Origin: Picochlorum sp. 'celeri'
Taxonomy: Eukaryota > Chlorophyta > Trebouxiophyceae
Reading direction: 5' to 3'
Length of the DNA stretch: 64,000 bases
NCBI GenBank assembly: GCA_010909725.1
Contig: JAACMV010000002.1
Coordinates: forward strand, 1,240,001 to 1,304,000
In this document: piece by piece, positions 29,801 to 40,109 of the stretch
How positions within the stretch are numbered: position 1 is the stretch's first letter
Layout: each line of letters opens with the position of its first letter
Translations under genes and position numbers: made by a program
The notes under the pieces: generated by a model
What the model saw: the letters and a program-made list of their open reading frames with translations, nothing else
What the model was told of the DNA's origin: nothing
Databases searched by the model: none

Positions 29801-31019
29801 GAGACGACAGAAGAAAGAAAACCAAGTAAGGGGGGTGGTTGTGGGATGCAACCTCTGGGCCTCTTGTGGTGAACCCCTTTGTTTGTCGTCGAACGTTGCA
29901 CCTTTTGCTCTGTGCTTTCCGCCCTTCCTTTTGTTTTTCTTTTTCGAACAGATGGATCGATTTGTCCTGCGAGCCTGGCGCGTGGCTTGGGGGTTCTTTT
30001 TTTCCTTGCCTCTGTTTGGGGGGGCTGTGCCTGCTGTTGCAATCATCTTTTCAACTCCTTTTCTTGGTTCTTGGCGGTCTTTTGAATCTCGACTATTCGA
30101 CACGGTGTCACATACTAGTAGATCCCCATTCAACAACCAACCTATTGAGGGTGAGCTCACCTCCTTTCTTTTGTCACAGGCTCTTTTTGTGCTGTTGTTC
30201 CAATCTGGTATACAAACGCATGGGAATAGATTCTGTTTGTTCTTTGTTTTCGTTTTGATTGTTGTTGTGTAGCAGAGAGCCTTACTTTTTTTTCTTCTGT
30301 AGTGGTAGCTCCTACATTGATTCATCCAGGTCAGAGCAGCTCCAGCGGTGGCCACATTCATTCCTAGTGTCTGCTGGACAGACAACACCTATCATTTCAA
30401 TCAAAACCAGATTGATTCTGCTATATATCTTTTGTTCTTGTATTGTTGTAAGTGGATACGACATCATACTACTAGAAATACTGCTCAGAAAGCAGTCGCG
30501 TGTCAGGACAGCAGGGGGTGTTGCATGACTCCCAACAGACTTCTGTGTGTGTGAGTGTCCACATCCATCCTATATTCACACTTCGTCCTACTACTTAGCA
30601 TACGATAGAGTAGACCGATTAGAACACATTTTTTTATTATTCGTGTTATTGTTGTGTTTTCTGAATCCACGAATCAGTGTGTGTGGAGGTATGTATGGAT
30701 GGAGCTGTTCTGCTGTTTTGTTGGTTGAGTCTGTGGATGGTGGGTGAGCACACATTGTGTGCTATTGCGACTACTACTCTCTTCGTTCTTTGTACCTCTG
30801 GAGCAGCTACAGCAGTAATTATTGTTGTTTGTTTTTAGTAGTAGTAGTAAATCAACAGTAATAGCTGTAGCTGTAGAGAAGAAGAAGAACAGAAGGTGTA
30901 GCTCTTCAAAGGTTTTTTTCATCCATCTCCACAGGGAGGGTAGATAGACTGAAGGCATCGGTCCGATATGGTATTGGACCGATCGGTGAGGTCGGCCTCC
31001 TTTTATATTCTCAGGCGTG
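29801..31019. other. T/G-rich low-complexity sequence, no gene
   Basis: The plus strand is strongly T- and G-rich with many TTTT and TTG runs. Frames in this block translate to Leu/Phe-rich (plus) or Lys/Gln-rich (minus) strings typical of low complexity. I call no gene. Confidence 0.5.
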
Positions 31020-31125
31020 TCCGTCCGTAAATGAGGACAATAAAAAAGGATGACCATCGAAACCACACGCTTTCCCCGCTCGGCCACACACTCAGCGTGC
31101 TTTTTTCATCTCCCATCACAAGAGA
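31020..31125 (-). repeat. T-rich module with tRNA-like A box, copy 1
   Basis: Read on the minus strand: GTGATGGGAGATGAAAAAAG, then GCACGCTGAGTGTGTGGCCG AGCGG, then after about 35 bases TTTTTTATTGTCCTCATTTA and CGGACGGAC. The TGGCCGAGCGG segment matches the A box of tRNA-Leu/Ser genes. Two plus-strand relatives lie at 35003 and 38022. It may be the head of a tRNA-derived SINE. Confidence 0.45.
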
Positions 31126-31194
31126 CATTTGACCGATGATGGTAGTTTCACTTTTGTTGTTTCTTTCATCATCCTATCGAAGACCTCTTCTGAT

Positions 31195-32733
31195 GGGGGC
31201 GCCTGGATATGTGGAGCACACACACAGGTGGAGAGGAGGAGGATAGAGCTGTGGAGCAGTCTTTCCAACACGACGAGATCTTCCCCATTCCCACCATTCC
31301 AAGAAGCGTCGCAATTGTATATACTATCCTACTACTATGCTCATTGCAACACGTGTAGTCTAAGTAAGTAAGACAAGGTGCCATGCATGATGATGATACT
31401 GAGATACTAGTTCCTCCAGCATTAGTGCAACGTTACTCTAGTGCTTGCCACAGCTTGCTTGTTGTTGTGAAGAAGACGAATTCTTTTCATTCTTTTTCTT
31501 GTTTCATGTCTTCTATTTATTCTTTTTATATATGCTACTACCATTATACCTCCTCTCTTTATCTCATATGTTGTCTGTGTAGGGTAGCTCCTGGTTCTGC
31601 TTGTGTGCATGAGACTTGTGTGTTTTGTTCTGTTCTGTTATTATTGGTTGGTATTATTGCTCGTGTCGATTGGTGTTGTGCATGTTATTATCATTATTAC
31701 GACGACTATTATTATGAGATATTTACTTTCTTCTTCTTTTGATTGCTTTGCTTCTTCTTTGTTGGTGTGTTGTCTCATGTTGTAGCTGCAGTAGCAGTAG
31801 CAGATCTTGCGGTGTGTGGTGTCCGAGGAGGAGGAGGAGGAGGAGTTGTTTCACGTGGTGTGCAACGCTTTGATGAGTGTTTTTTTTTGGTTGGTTACTA
31901 TACAGCACCCTTCTTTTTGATTAGCTTGTTTGGTATGTTTTTGGTGGTGGTCTCAGTCAAGTCAAGGGGGTGGTGATGGGAAGATCGCCATTCTTCTTCT
32001 TGTTGGGAGAAGCTCCCTCTTCTTCTTCAGACATGTGGCAGCAGACCACTGTTTGTTTTGCACTTGGTGTGCGACGTTTCTTTTTTTATGATGGGTGTTT
32101 ATTATTATTCTTCTTTAAAATTGGTATTCTTCTTACCTTCTTACTTACTCTTACTTACTTACAATTGTGTCCTTCTGTTGTTGTTGTTGTTGTTGTGAAG
32201 ACGACGATTTGTTTTTTTATTTCATTCTTGTTTTTTCATGATGATGTCTTTTCTTTATTTTTATTCTTTTCACACACTTGCCTTCTTCTTCTTGTTGTAC
32301 CTTTCTCTATCTCTCAGATATGAGATGTTGTCTGTGAGTCTCTCCTACTATCTCCAGGTTGTTCTTCTTGTCGTGTGTTTCGTTGTGTCGTGTCGTGTTA
32401 TTATTGGTGGTGTGGATTGTTGTTGTGCATGTTCTTATTATCATTATCATATATAAAGGGTATTATGAGCTATTTTTTGTTATTTTGGCGTGTTTTTTGG
32501 TTGGCGTGTGTTTTTTGGTTAGGGTATTTTGGTCTTGTTGTGGGTTGTTTTTTTGGATTTATTTTGTCTTTTTTGGATGTTTTCATATTTTTGGATTGGT
32601 TATTATTTTTGTTTTGAATATTTAATTTTGGAATGGGAGTAGCGGCAGTGGACTGGGGGTGAATATCGGCTTATTTACCCTCATTACCCTCGCCCACCAA
32701 GAACGACGCAGGCACAGGGTATAGGGTATAGGG
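31195..32733 (-). repeat. Left arm of large inverted repeat
   Basis: About 1.5 kb that matches, in reverse complement and with many small differences, 32759-34235. Anchors include CAGACATGTGGCAGCAGACC (32028) against GGTCTGCTGCCACATGTCTG (33451), and GGCACAGGGTATAGGG (32711) against CCCTATACCCTGTGCC (32763). The arm itself contains two diverged tandem units of roughly 0.74 kb (GTTGTTGTTGTGAAGACGA at about 31462 and 32190). Confidence 0.8.
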
Positions 32734-32758
32734 NNNNNNNNNNNNNNNNNNNNNNNNN
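32734..32758. other. Assembly gap (25 N)
   Basis: Twenty-five Ns exactly at the symmetry centre of the inverted repeat; on both sides the sequence is telomere-like (GGGTATA repeats). Confidence 1.
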
Positions 32759-34235
32759 AAACCCTATACCCTGTGCCTACGTCGTTCTCCCGGGCCAAGG
32801 GTAATGAGGGTAAATAACACATTACTAGCACCCACTCCGCCACACAAACAAAAAATAAACACAATTTCTAAATAAAAAAATAATAAACTACCCAAAAATA
32901 AGAAAACATCACAAAAATCAAAAATTAAGCCAAGAAAAAACACCACCAAAAAGACCAAAATACCCTAACCAAAAAAAACACACCAACCAAAAATAACAAC
33001 AAAATAGATCATAATACTCCTCTTCATTGATAATGACAACAATAACATGCACAACAATAATCCACACCACCAAGAATAACACGACACGACACGACACGAC
33101 GAAACACACGACAAGAAGAACAACCTGGAGAGAGATAGGATACACTCACAGACAACATCTGAGAGAGAGAGTAGAGAGAGGTGCAATAGTAGTAGTAGTA
33201 GTATAATATATGAAAAAAATAAAGAAATAAATAAAAGACATGAAAAAATCATGAAACGAGAAAGAATGAAAAAAGTATTGTCTTTGTTTCACAACAACAA
33301 CAACAACAACAACAGGAGGACACAATAATAAGGTAAGAGTAAGTAAGTAAGAACAAGAAGAAGAAGAATACCAATACCAATAAAAATAATAATAAGACAC
33401 ACCATAATTGAAAAAAACGTCGCACACCCAGTGCAAAACAACAAAGAGGTCTGCTGCCACATGTCTGAAGAAGAGGGAGCTTCTGGGAACAAGAAGAAGA
33501 ATGGCGATCTTCCCATCACCACCCCTTCCTTGACTTAACTGGGACCTACACCAAAAATATACCAACCAAACCAATCAAAAGAAGGGTGTTGTATAATTGA
33601 AAAACAGTATTCATCAAAGTGTCGCACACCACGTGAAACAACAACTCCTCCTCGGACACCACACACCACAAGATCTGCTATTGCTACTACTTGCTGCTGC
33701 TACAACAGGAGACAACACACCAACAAAGAAGCAAAGCAGTCAAAAAAGAAGAAAGTAAATATCTCATAATAGTAGTAGTAGTAGTAATAATAATAACATG
33801 TACAACAATCCACACGAGCAATAATACCAACCAATAATAACAGGACAGAACAAAGCACACAAGTCTCATGCACACAAGTAGAAGAACAACCCGGAGCGAC
33901 CCTACAGAGACAACATCTGAGATTCTCTAGAGAAAGAGTTATAATAATACCTGTGAAATGAATAAATAAGGAAAAGACATCATGAAACAAGAATGAAATG
34001 GAAACAAATCGTCGTCTTCACAACAACAACAACAACAAGCAAGCTGTGGCAAGCACTGGAGTAGCCTTGCACCAATGCTGGAGGAAGTATCACATGGTCT
34101 TACTTCACGAGGAGTTGCAATTAGATTAGTAGGATACAACTGCGACGCTTCTTTGAGGGTGATCTCGTCGTGTTTATGTTGCTGCAAAGAAAAAAAGCAG
34201 GCTTTTTTCACAGCTCTCCTCCTCGACCAACTCTG
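32759..34235 (+). repeat. Right arm of large inverted repeat
   Basis: Reverse complement of 31195-32733 with the same internal two-unit structure (CAACAACAACAACAACAAC at about 33290 and 34020). The plus strand here is A/C-rich, mirroring the T/G-rich left arm. It passes at about 34230 into the composite repeat at CTGTTGTGAACATTGGTGGT. Confidence 0.8.
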
Positions 34236-34500
34236 TTGTGAACATTGGTGGTGAATGCGACGCGAATTACTCCGAATGATGGCAAGGGATAATGGGAAAT
34301 CTCTTTACACTGCTATTTCTTCTCCTGAAGTGCATATGAAATGCCTAAAGTCGGCAGACCACGGGTAAAAGCTCTCAACCTTCGAGTCTGAGGCAACCAC
34401 TGGTGGTTGATTCCTGGCCCACTGCAAAAACATGCGGTGGCCAAGGTGGGTCCTCGCCATGTAAATGCACCATCTGCCTCCTTGCATAGTTTTTGTGGAT
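34230..34500 (+). repeat. Composite repeat unit, partial copy 1
   Basis: Begins CTGTTGTGAACATTGGTGGT and runs through AAATGCCTAAAGTCGGCAGA and AAAACATGCGGTGGCCAAGG. It is nearly identical to 35905-36190 and recognisable at 38745-38890 and 48265-48560. This is the segment that leads into satellite arrays. Confidence 0.8.
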
Positions 34501-34895
34501 ACATGAAAGACTCAACAGCGCCACGGACCCGGCGAAACAAGACTCAGACGACCAGCAGCGCGTGATTCCTGACTCGATTCGAACATGCGGTGACCAAGGT
34601 TGGTCATCGCCCCACAAATGCCCGATCTGGCAGTTCGCACGGTTTCTGTGGATACATGAAAGACTCAACAACGCCACGGACCCGGCGAAACAAGACTCAG
34701 ACGACCAGCAGCGCGTGATTCCTCACTCAATTGGCACATGCGGCGACCAAGGTTGGTGGTCGCCCGACAAATGCCCGATCTGACAGTTCGCAAGGTTTCT
34801 ATGGGTATATGAAAGGCTCAACAGCGCCACGGACCCGGCGAAACAGAGCTCAGCCGACCAGCAGCGCGTGATTTCTAATCCCAATTATCCCTTAT
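34480..34895. repeat. ~153-bp tandem repeat, family A
   Basis: About three units; TGGATACATGAAAGACTCAA occurs at about 34495 and 34649, with a diverged third at about 34800 (spacing 154 and 151 bp). Each unit carries GACGACCAGCAGCGCGTGAT-type sequence. Confidence 0.85.
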
Positions 34896-35002
34896 CCCTT
34901 TTTAGCCAGTCCTGGTGACCGGTCAGAGGAGTGCCTGGACCGGACGCATCAGTCGACTAAAGTGAACCATTTTTTTCGCCCGTCAAACTTCCCTTGTGAT
35001 GG
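34896..35002. other. Short spacer, no gene
   Basis: Joins the 153-bp repeat to the module copy at 35003. No feature seen. Confidence 0.4.
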
Positions 35003-35108
35003 GAGATTAAAAAAGCCACGAAAGCACGCTGAGTGTGCCCGAGCGGTTTAAAGCGTGTGGGCTGGCCCATGGTCGTCATTTTTTATTGTCCTCATTTACG
35101 GACGAACA
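35003..35108 (+). repeat. T-rich module with tRNA-like A box, copy 2
   Basis: GCACGCTGAGTGTGCCCGAG CGGTTTAAAGC at about 35023-35053 looks like the 5' half of a tRNA-Leu/Ser (A box plus D loop). It is followed by GGTCGTCATTTTTTATTGTC and CTCATTTACGGACGAACACC. I find no matching B box at tRNA spacing, so it is not called a tRNA gene. A second T-rich core without an A box follows at 35155-35180. Confidence 0.5.
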
Positions 35109-35239
35109 CCACGTCCGAGGAGATCGAGGTTCAACTTGGTTCAACTTGGTCCAACTTTTTTATTGTGTTTGTTTACGGACATTCGCCAGCAGACCCGACT
35201 CTACGGTCGCATGCCAACGGTCTGGGGCTTTGTCGGACC

Positions 35240-36240
35240 GAAGGGTTCAGAGGACGAACAAAGAAGCATGTGGAGTTGTCCTCACAATACAAGAAAGGAA
35301 AAGCCGTATGTAAGAACCAGCCCGAATACGTCAGTATAAGGTGTCCCTTCCTATGGTTGTTGTGCATACGCAACATACTGCGGCTATCTCTCGACTGTTC
35401 CAGACCAAGTTGACACCGCCTTCCACAGAGCCATGACATCGCGTTGGCCCAGGCGGTGCCACGCACTGCCGAAGAAACGGTGCCTCACAGTGGGGTTCAT
35501 TAATATTGAATGGAATGGATAATTAAAACAGTATTCAGGAGTCCCTCCGTCGTCAACGCATCGGTTTCCACGCCAACCGGCGTTTGTCGATTCCATTCGC
35601 GTCGCGACGGTTGGGACCAGCACAGGCCTGGAGTCGTCCTCCACGGGCATGAAGGAGCATCATTCTTGCTTTAAAATTATATATCAGTCGAAAGAGCCGA
35701 CGACTGACCACCACGGAGCACAACAGGGTTCCAACAACAACCGTTCCACGGGAATGTCATGACAACACTCGCAACGGTGCCAACAGGCCACGACCTCCTT
35801 CTCCCAGGTTTTCCAACCTCAAGTATCTTATATTGATATATCTTTCTCCCTCCATACATCAAAGTCACACGCGTTGCTTTGCCCAGAGCTTGTTGCGAAT
35901 TCTGTTGTGAACATTGGTGGTGAATGCGACGCGAACCACTCCGAATGACGGCAAGGGATAATGGGAAATCTCTTGACACTGCTGTTTCTTCTCCTGGAGT
36001 GCATATGAAATGCCTAAAGTCGGCAGACCACGGGTAAAAGCTCTCAACCTTCGAGTCTGAGGCAACTGCTTGTGCTTTGACTCCTGGACCATTACAAAAA
36101 CATGCGATGGCCAAGGTGGGTCCTCGCCATGTAAATGCTCCATCTGGCTCCTTGCATATGTTTTTCGGATACATATAAGGCTTAGTAGCACCATAGACGC
36201 GACGATATAGTGCTCAAGTGCCCACAATCGTATCCCAAGC
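35240..36240 (+). repeat. Composite ~1-kb repeat unit, copy 2
   Basis: Contains CCAGACCAAGTTGACACCGC, CCATGACATCGCGTTGGCCC, CGTTCCACGGGAATGTCATG and the ATTGGTGGTGAATGCGACGC segment. It is closely matched by 47510-48560 and, in part, 38300-38890. It ends at CACAATCGTATCCCAAGCGT, where the 160-bp satellite starts. Confidence 0.85.
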
Positions 36241-36261
36241 GTTGCAAAGTGACTCCCAGAC

Positions 36262-37680
36262 ACAACCCTCGCTATCTGGTCGGTCGTCGCGAGTATGGCA
36301 AATCCGGGAGAGGGCATTTGAGATATTAGATATACAAGCCTGCTGAATGCGACAGACCCAGAGGAAGATGTCGCACGCGGCCAGAAAAGTGACCCCAAGG
36401 GTGTTGCACTGGTCTTCCCAACCACCCCTCGCTATCTGGTCGGTCGTCGCGAGTATGGCAAATCCGGGAGAGGGCATTTGAGATATTAGATATACAAGCC
36501 TGCTGAATGCGACAGACCCAGAGGAAGATGTCGCACGCGGCCAGAAAAGTGACCCCAAGGGTGTTGCAGCTGCCTTCTCAACCACCCCTCGCTATCTGGT
36601 CGGTCGTCGCGAGTATGGCAAATCCGGGAGAGGGCATTTGAGATATTAGATATACAAGCCTGCTGAATGCGACAGACCCAGAGGAAGATGTCGCACGCGG
36701 CCAGAAAAGTGACCCCAAGGGTGTTGCACTGGTCTTCCCAACCACCCCTCGCTATCTGGTCGGTCGTCGCGAGTATGGCAAATCCGGGAGAGGGCATTTG
36801 AGATATTAGATATACAAGCCTGCTGAATGCGACAGACCCAGAGGAAGATGTCGCACGCGGCCAGAAAAGTGACCCCAAGGGTGTTGCAGCTGCCTTCTCA
36901 ACCACCCCTCGCTATCTGGTCGGTCGTCGCGAGTATGGCAAATCCGGGAGAGGGCATTTGAGATATTAGATATACAAGCCTGCTGAATGCGACAGACCCA
37001 GAGGAAGATGTCGCACGCGGCCAGAAAAGTGACCCCAAGGGTGTTGCACTGGTCTTCCCAACCACCCCTCGCTATCTGGTCGGTCGTCGCGAGTATGGCA
37101 AATCCGGGAGAGGACATTTGAGATATTAGATATACAAGCCTGCTGAATGCGACAGACCCCGAGGAAGACCTCCCACGCGACCAGAAAAGTGACCCCAAGG
37201 GCGTTGCACTGGTCTTCTCAACCACCCCTCGCTATCTGGTCGGTCGTCGCGAGTATGGCAAATCCGGGAGAGGACATTTGAGATATTAGATATACAAGCC
37301 TGCTGAATGCGACAGACCCAGAGGAAGATGTCGCACGCGGCCAGAAAAGTGACCCCAAGGGTGTTGCACTGGTCTTCCCAACCACCCCTCGCTATCTGGT
37401 CGGTCGTCGCGAGTATGGCAAATCCGGGAGAGGGCATTTGAGATATTAGATATACAAGCCTGCTGAATGCGACAGACCCAGAGGAAGACCTCCCACGCGA
37501 CCAGAAAAGTGACCCCAAGGGCGTTGCACTGGTCTTCTCAACCACCCCTCGCTATCTGGTCGGTCGTCGCGAGTATGGCAAATCCGGGAGAGGGCATTTG
37601 AGATATTAGATATACAAGCCTGCTGAAAGCGACAGACCCCGAGGAAGATGTCTCACGCGACCAGAAAAGTGACCCCAAGC
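36262..37680 (+). repeat. 160-bp satellite array, subfamily 1
   Basis: Nine near-identical monomers; GCTATCTGGTCGGTCGTCGC recurs at exactly 160-bp steps from 36271 to 37551. In the first part monomers alternate between two junction variants (CTGGTCTTCCCA and GCTGCCTTCTCA), giving a 320-bp dimer period. The array ends at CCAAAAGTTTGAGGTTCTGA (37681), a boundary shared with the second array. Long minus-strand frames through it arise from the repeat and are not genes. Confidence 0.95.
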
Positions 37681-37699
37681 CAAAAGTTTGAGGTTCTGA

Positions 37700-38150
37700 A
37701 CACCCCTTTACAACAACAAGCAAGATGTGGCAAGCACTGGAGTAGCCTTCAATGCTGGAGGAAGTATCACATGGTCTTACTTCATGAGGAGTTGCAATTA
37801 GATTAGTAGGATACAACTGCGACGCTTCTTTGAATGAGGGTGATCTCGTCGTGTTTATGTTGCTGCAAAGAAAGCAGGCTTTTTTCACAGCTCTCCTCCT
37901 CGACCAGCTGGCTGTGTGTGTGCTCCACATCCACTCCCACCATCAAAATATGTCTTCGATGGAGAGAGCTGTGAATACCAAAAAAAATCACGACACATCC
38001 TCGGTCAAACCTCTTGTGTGATGGGAAGAAGAATGAAAAACATGCCACCAAAAAGCACGACGAGTGTGGCCGAGCGGTCTCATGGTCGCCCTTTTTTATT
38101 GTCCTCATTGACGGACGGACACTCTCCCGAGGAGAAAAAGGCTGACCTCA
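37700..38150 (+). repeat. Third copy of the inverted-repeat arm end, with T-rich module copy 3
   Basis: Direct-orientation copy of about 34030-34220 (CAAGCAAG, AGTAGCCTTC, GAGGAGTTGCAATTAGATTA), which continues into the part matching 31020-31210 on the minus strand. It includes the A-box-like GTGTGGCCGAGCGGTCT (38064-38080) and CTTTTTTATTGTCCTCATTG. It shows that the arm is a dispersed repeat, not only a palindrome half. Confidence 0.75.
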
Positions 38151-38299
38151 TCGACGCTGTCCCTGCTGTATAAATGGACATCTGGCAGCTTCCATAGTTT
38201 CTTTGGATACATGTAAGACTTGGCAGGACGTCAGATGTGACCCTAAAAAGAAAACGCACTCAGCCACCTTCTTGCACACAAGGCATCATGTGGCCTCGG

Positions 38300-38890
38300 T
38301 GATCCCACACCCTTGCCACTCACCGGTAGTGTATAGCAGTATTGGTTGTTTGTATTGGATTTATGGACAAATATAACATTATTAATGGCCATTTCAGTCG
38401 GTGCCGAGTCGAATGGATCTCATCCACCGACGTTGGTCGATTCCGATCGCGTCGCGACGGTTGGGACGAAGACGCCCAGAATCGTTCCTTTGTGGGCATA
38501 GTGGAGCGTCATTTTTGCTTTAAAAATATATATTAGTCAAAAGAGCCGACGACTGACCACCACGGAGCACAAGAGGGTTACAACAACAGCCGTTCCACGG
38601 GAATGTCATGACAACACTCGCAACGGTGCCAACAGGTCACGAACTCTTGTCCTAGTGGCTCCCACCCTCTATCTTATGTTAATATATAGTTCTCCCTCCA
38701 GCAATCAAAGTCACACGCGTTGCTTTGTTCAGAGGTTGTTGCGAATTCTGTTGTGAACGTTGGTGAATGCGACGCGAACTCGCCTACTGCTGCTGTCAAG
38801 GGATGATGGAAAAGCTCTTTGCACCGCTAGTTCTTCTCATGAAGTCCATACGAGATGCCTAAAGTCGGCAAACCACGGGTAAAAGCTCTC
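38300..38890 (+). repeat. Composite repeat unit, copy 3 (partial)
   Basis: Matches 35500-36050 with deletions: GTCGCGACGGTTGGGACGAA, CGTTCCACGGGAATGTCATG, GTGAATGCGACGCGAACTCG and AAAGTCGGCAAACCACGGGT. The satellite that follows the other copies is replaced here by a different 153-bp repeat. Confidence 0.8.
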
Positions 38891-38904
38891 AGCCTTCCTG
38901 TCTG

Positions 38905-39260
38905 GGACATGTCCGAATTGGACACTTTGTGCAGAGCTGCAGGCTCCCCATCCCATCAAAGACCCCATCCATCCCCTCCATAGGTATCGTACATGTCTTG
39001 AAATGCGGCGAGGACGTCGAGAAGGACCTGACAACGCCTGGATGATACTCCCCCTTGAAACATGTGCGAATTGAACACTTTGCGCAGAGCTGCAGGCTCG
39101 CCATCGCGTGATAGACCCCATCCATCCCCTCCATAGGTATCGTACATGTCTCGAAATGCGGCGAGGATGCCGAGGAGGACCTCACAGGGCCTGGATGACA
39201 CTCCACCTCGGGACATGTGCGAATTGAACACTTTGTGCAGAGCTGCAGCCTCGCCATCGC
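38905..39260. repeat. ~153-bp tandem repeat, family B
   Basis: Two full units and a third start: GACATGTCCGAATTGGACAC at about 38907, with related ACATGTGCGAATTGAACACT at about 39060 and 39215. Inside each, CCATCCCCTCCATAGGTATC is conserved. Confidence 0.9.
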
Positions 39261-39374
39261 CGAAAATACCCTAAGGAGCTCGCGAGGGGCCCATTGCCCT
39301 AATCATCCGCCGCGTCCTCTGAAGGCGATCGAGAGGCCCGGTCGATGGGCCGGCCGGACCGGGAGGGCGCGACC

Positions 39375-39427
39375 GCCTCGCCCGGGGCCCCCGCGGCCCG
39401 CGTGCGAGATGCGACGGACCCACTCGG
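39375..39427 (+). repeat. Left 52/53-bp GC-rich direct repeat
   Basis: GCCTCGCCCGGGGCCCCCGC through CGACGGACCCACTCGG; differs from the right copy by one extra C. The last 18 bases are repeated once more at 39429-39448. Confidence 0.9.
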
Positions 39428-39486
39428 AAAAAACGGACCCACTCGGAAAAGTTTTGATACCACCGTTATGTGTATGCCATATTAAC

Positions 39487-39915
39487 TCACTCTCTTGCAT
39501 ATGCCTGACCATCTTTGCCATCGAATGTACGGTCTCTCTCGGAAAGCTTCAAAATTTCAATCGTCATTTTGATGAATGGTATTTCCTGATGATAGGAAGC
39601 TCGATTGCTGCCAGGTTTGATCTTCGCTTCAGGAGTTGTGAACATACCATAGTCCTCTAGGTTTGCTCCAGTTACCCGGGGGCAGTAGTCCGAGACAATT
39701 TCTCTTATCAGCCCTTTCTGTAATTCAGATAATTTCTCTCGCCTTCTGCTCGTCTGGGACTGGGAGAGGTCATGGTTTTCGTCGCCAAACATATCTGTAA
39801 CGACCTGTTGGTCTGGCGAGACGTCTATGTGGCCAGGAAGTGCTCGTTTCCTCCTCATAGGGTATTCAATACTTTTATTTATATATTTCCAAATAATATA
39901 CGGGGTACTGAACAC
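39487..39915 (-). CDS. Hypothetical ORF inside candidate transposon
   Basis: 142 residues beginning MFSTPYIIWKYINKSIEYPM, with a polar middle (RRKRALPGHIDVSPDQQVVT, RRREKLSELQKGLIREIVSD). It diverges from the transposase gene with about 195 bp between. It could be an accessory gene of the element or a captured fragment. No family recognised. Confidence 0.35.
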   Translation of the reverse strand: MFSTPYIIWKYINKSIEYPMRRKRALPGHIDVSPDQQVVTDMFGDENHDLSQSQTSRRREKLSELQKGLIREIVSDYCPRVTGANLEDYGMFTTPEAKIKPGSNRASYHQEIPFIKMTIEILKLSERDRTFDGKDGQAYARE

Positions 39916-40109
39916 GGGCGAATTCTCTCAAAGGCGAACCACTGCGAGATTGCCAACTGACAATTCAACAACGTTTGAATTGTTGCTGACAACCAATCAT
40001 CTCCAAGACGCTGTCTCACAGCCGCTAACCCAAGTCAATCCAAAGTAGATTATTATATATGTAATAAAAAACATCAAACACAGACCATACGTGCAGGTAC
40101 TGCCCAAAC

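Noticed and set aside
29780..30388. 202-codon minus frame rich in Lys, Arg and Thr
   Set aside because: Low-complexity translation of a T/G-rich strand; no domain and no splice context.
31383..33574. Many Leu/Phe/Val-rich frames resembling membrane proteins
   Set aside because: They come from TTG/TTC/TTT runs in the inverted-repeat arms and occur in mirror form on the other arm.
35023..35100. tRNA-Leu or tRNA-Ser gene
   Set aside because: A good 5' half and A box, but no anticodon stem-loop, B box or acceptor pairing downstream.
36262..37680. CRISPR array
   Set aside because: Regular repeats, but monomers are adjacent with no unique spacers, and this is a eukaryotic genome.
36214..37930. 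Series of overlapping 123-139 codon minus frames with identical sequences
   Set aside because: They are translations of the 160-bp satellite at 320-bp steps; no independent coding evidence.
39217..39660. 147-codon plus frame through the GC-rich direct repeat
   Set aside because: Arg/Pro-rich translation of GC-rich repeat; a better coding frame lies on the other strand nearby.
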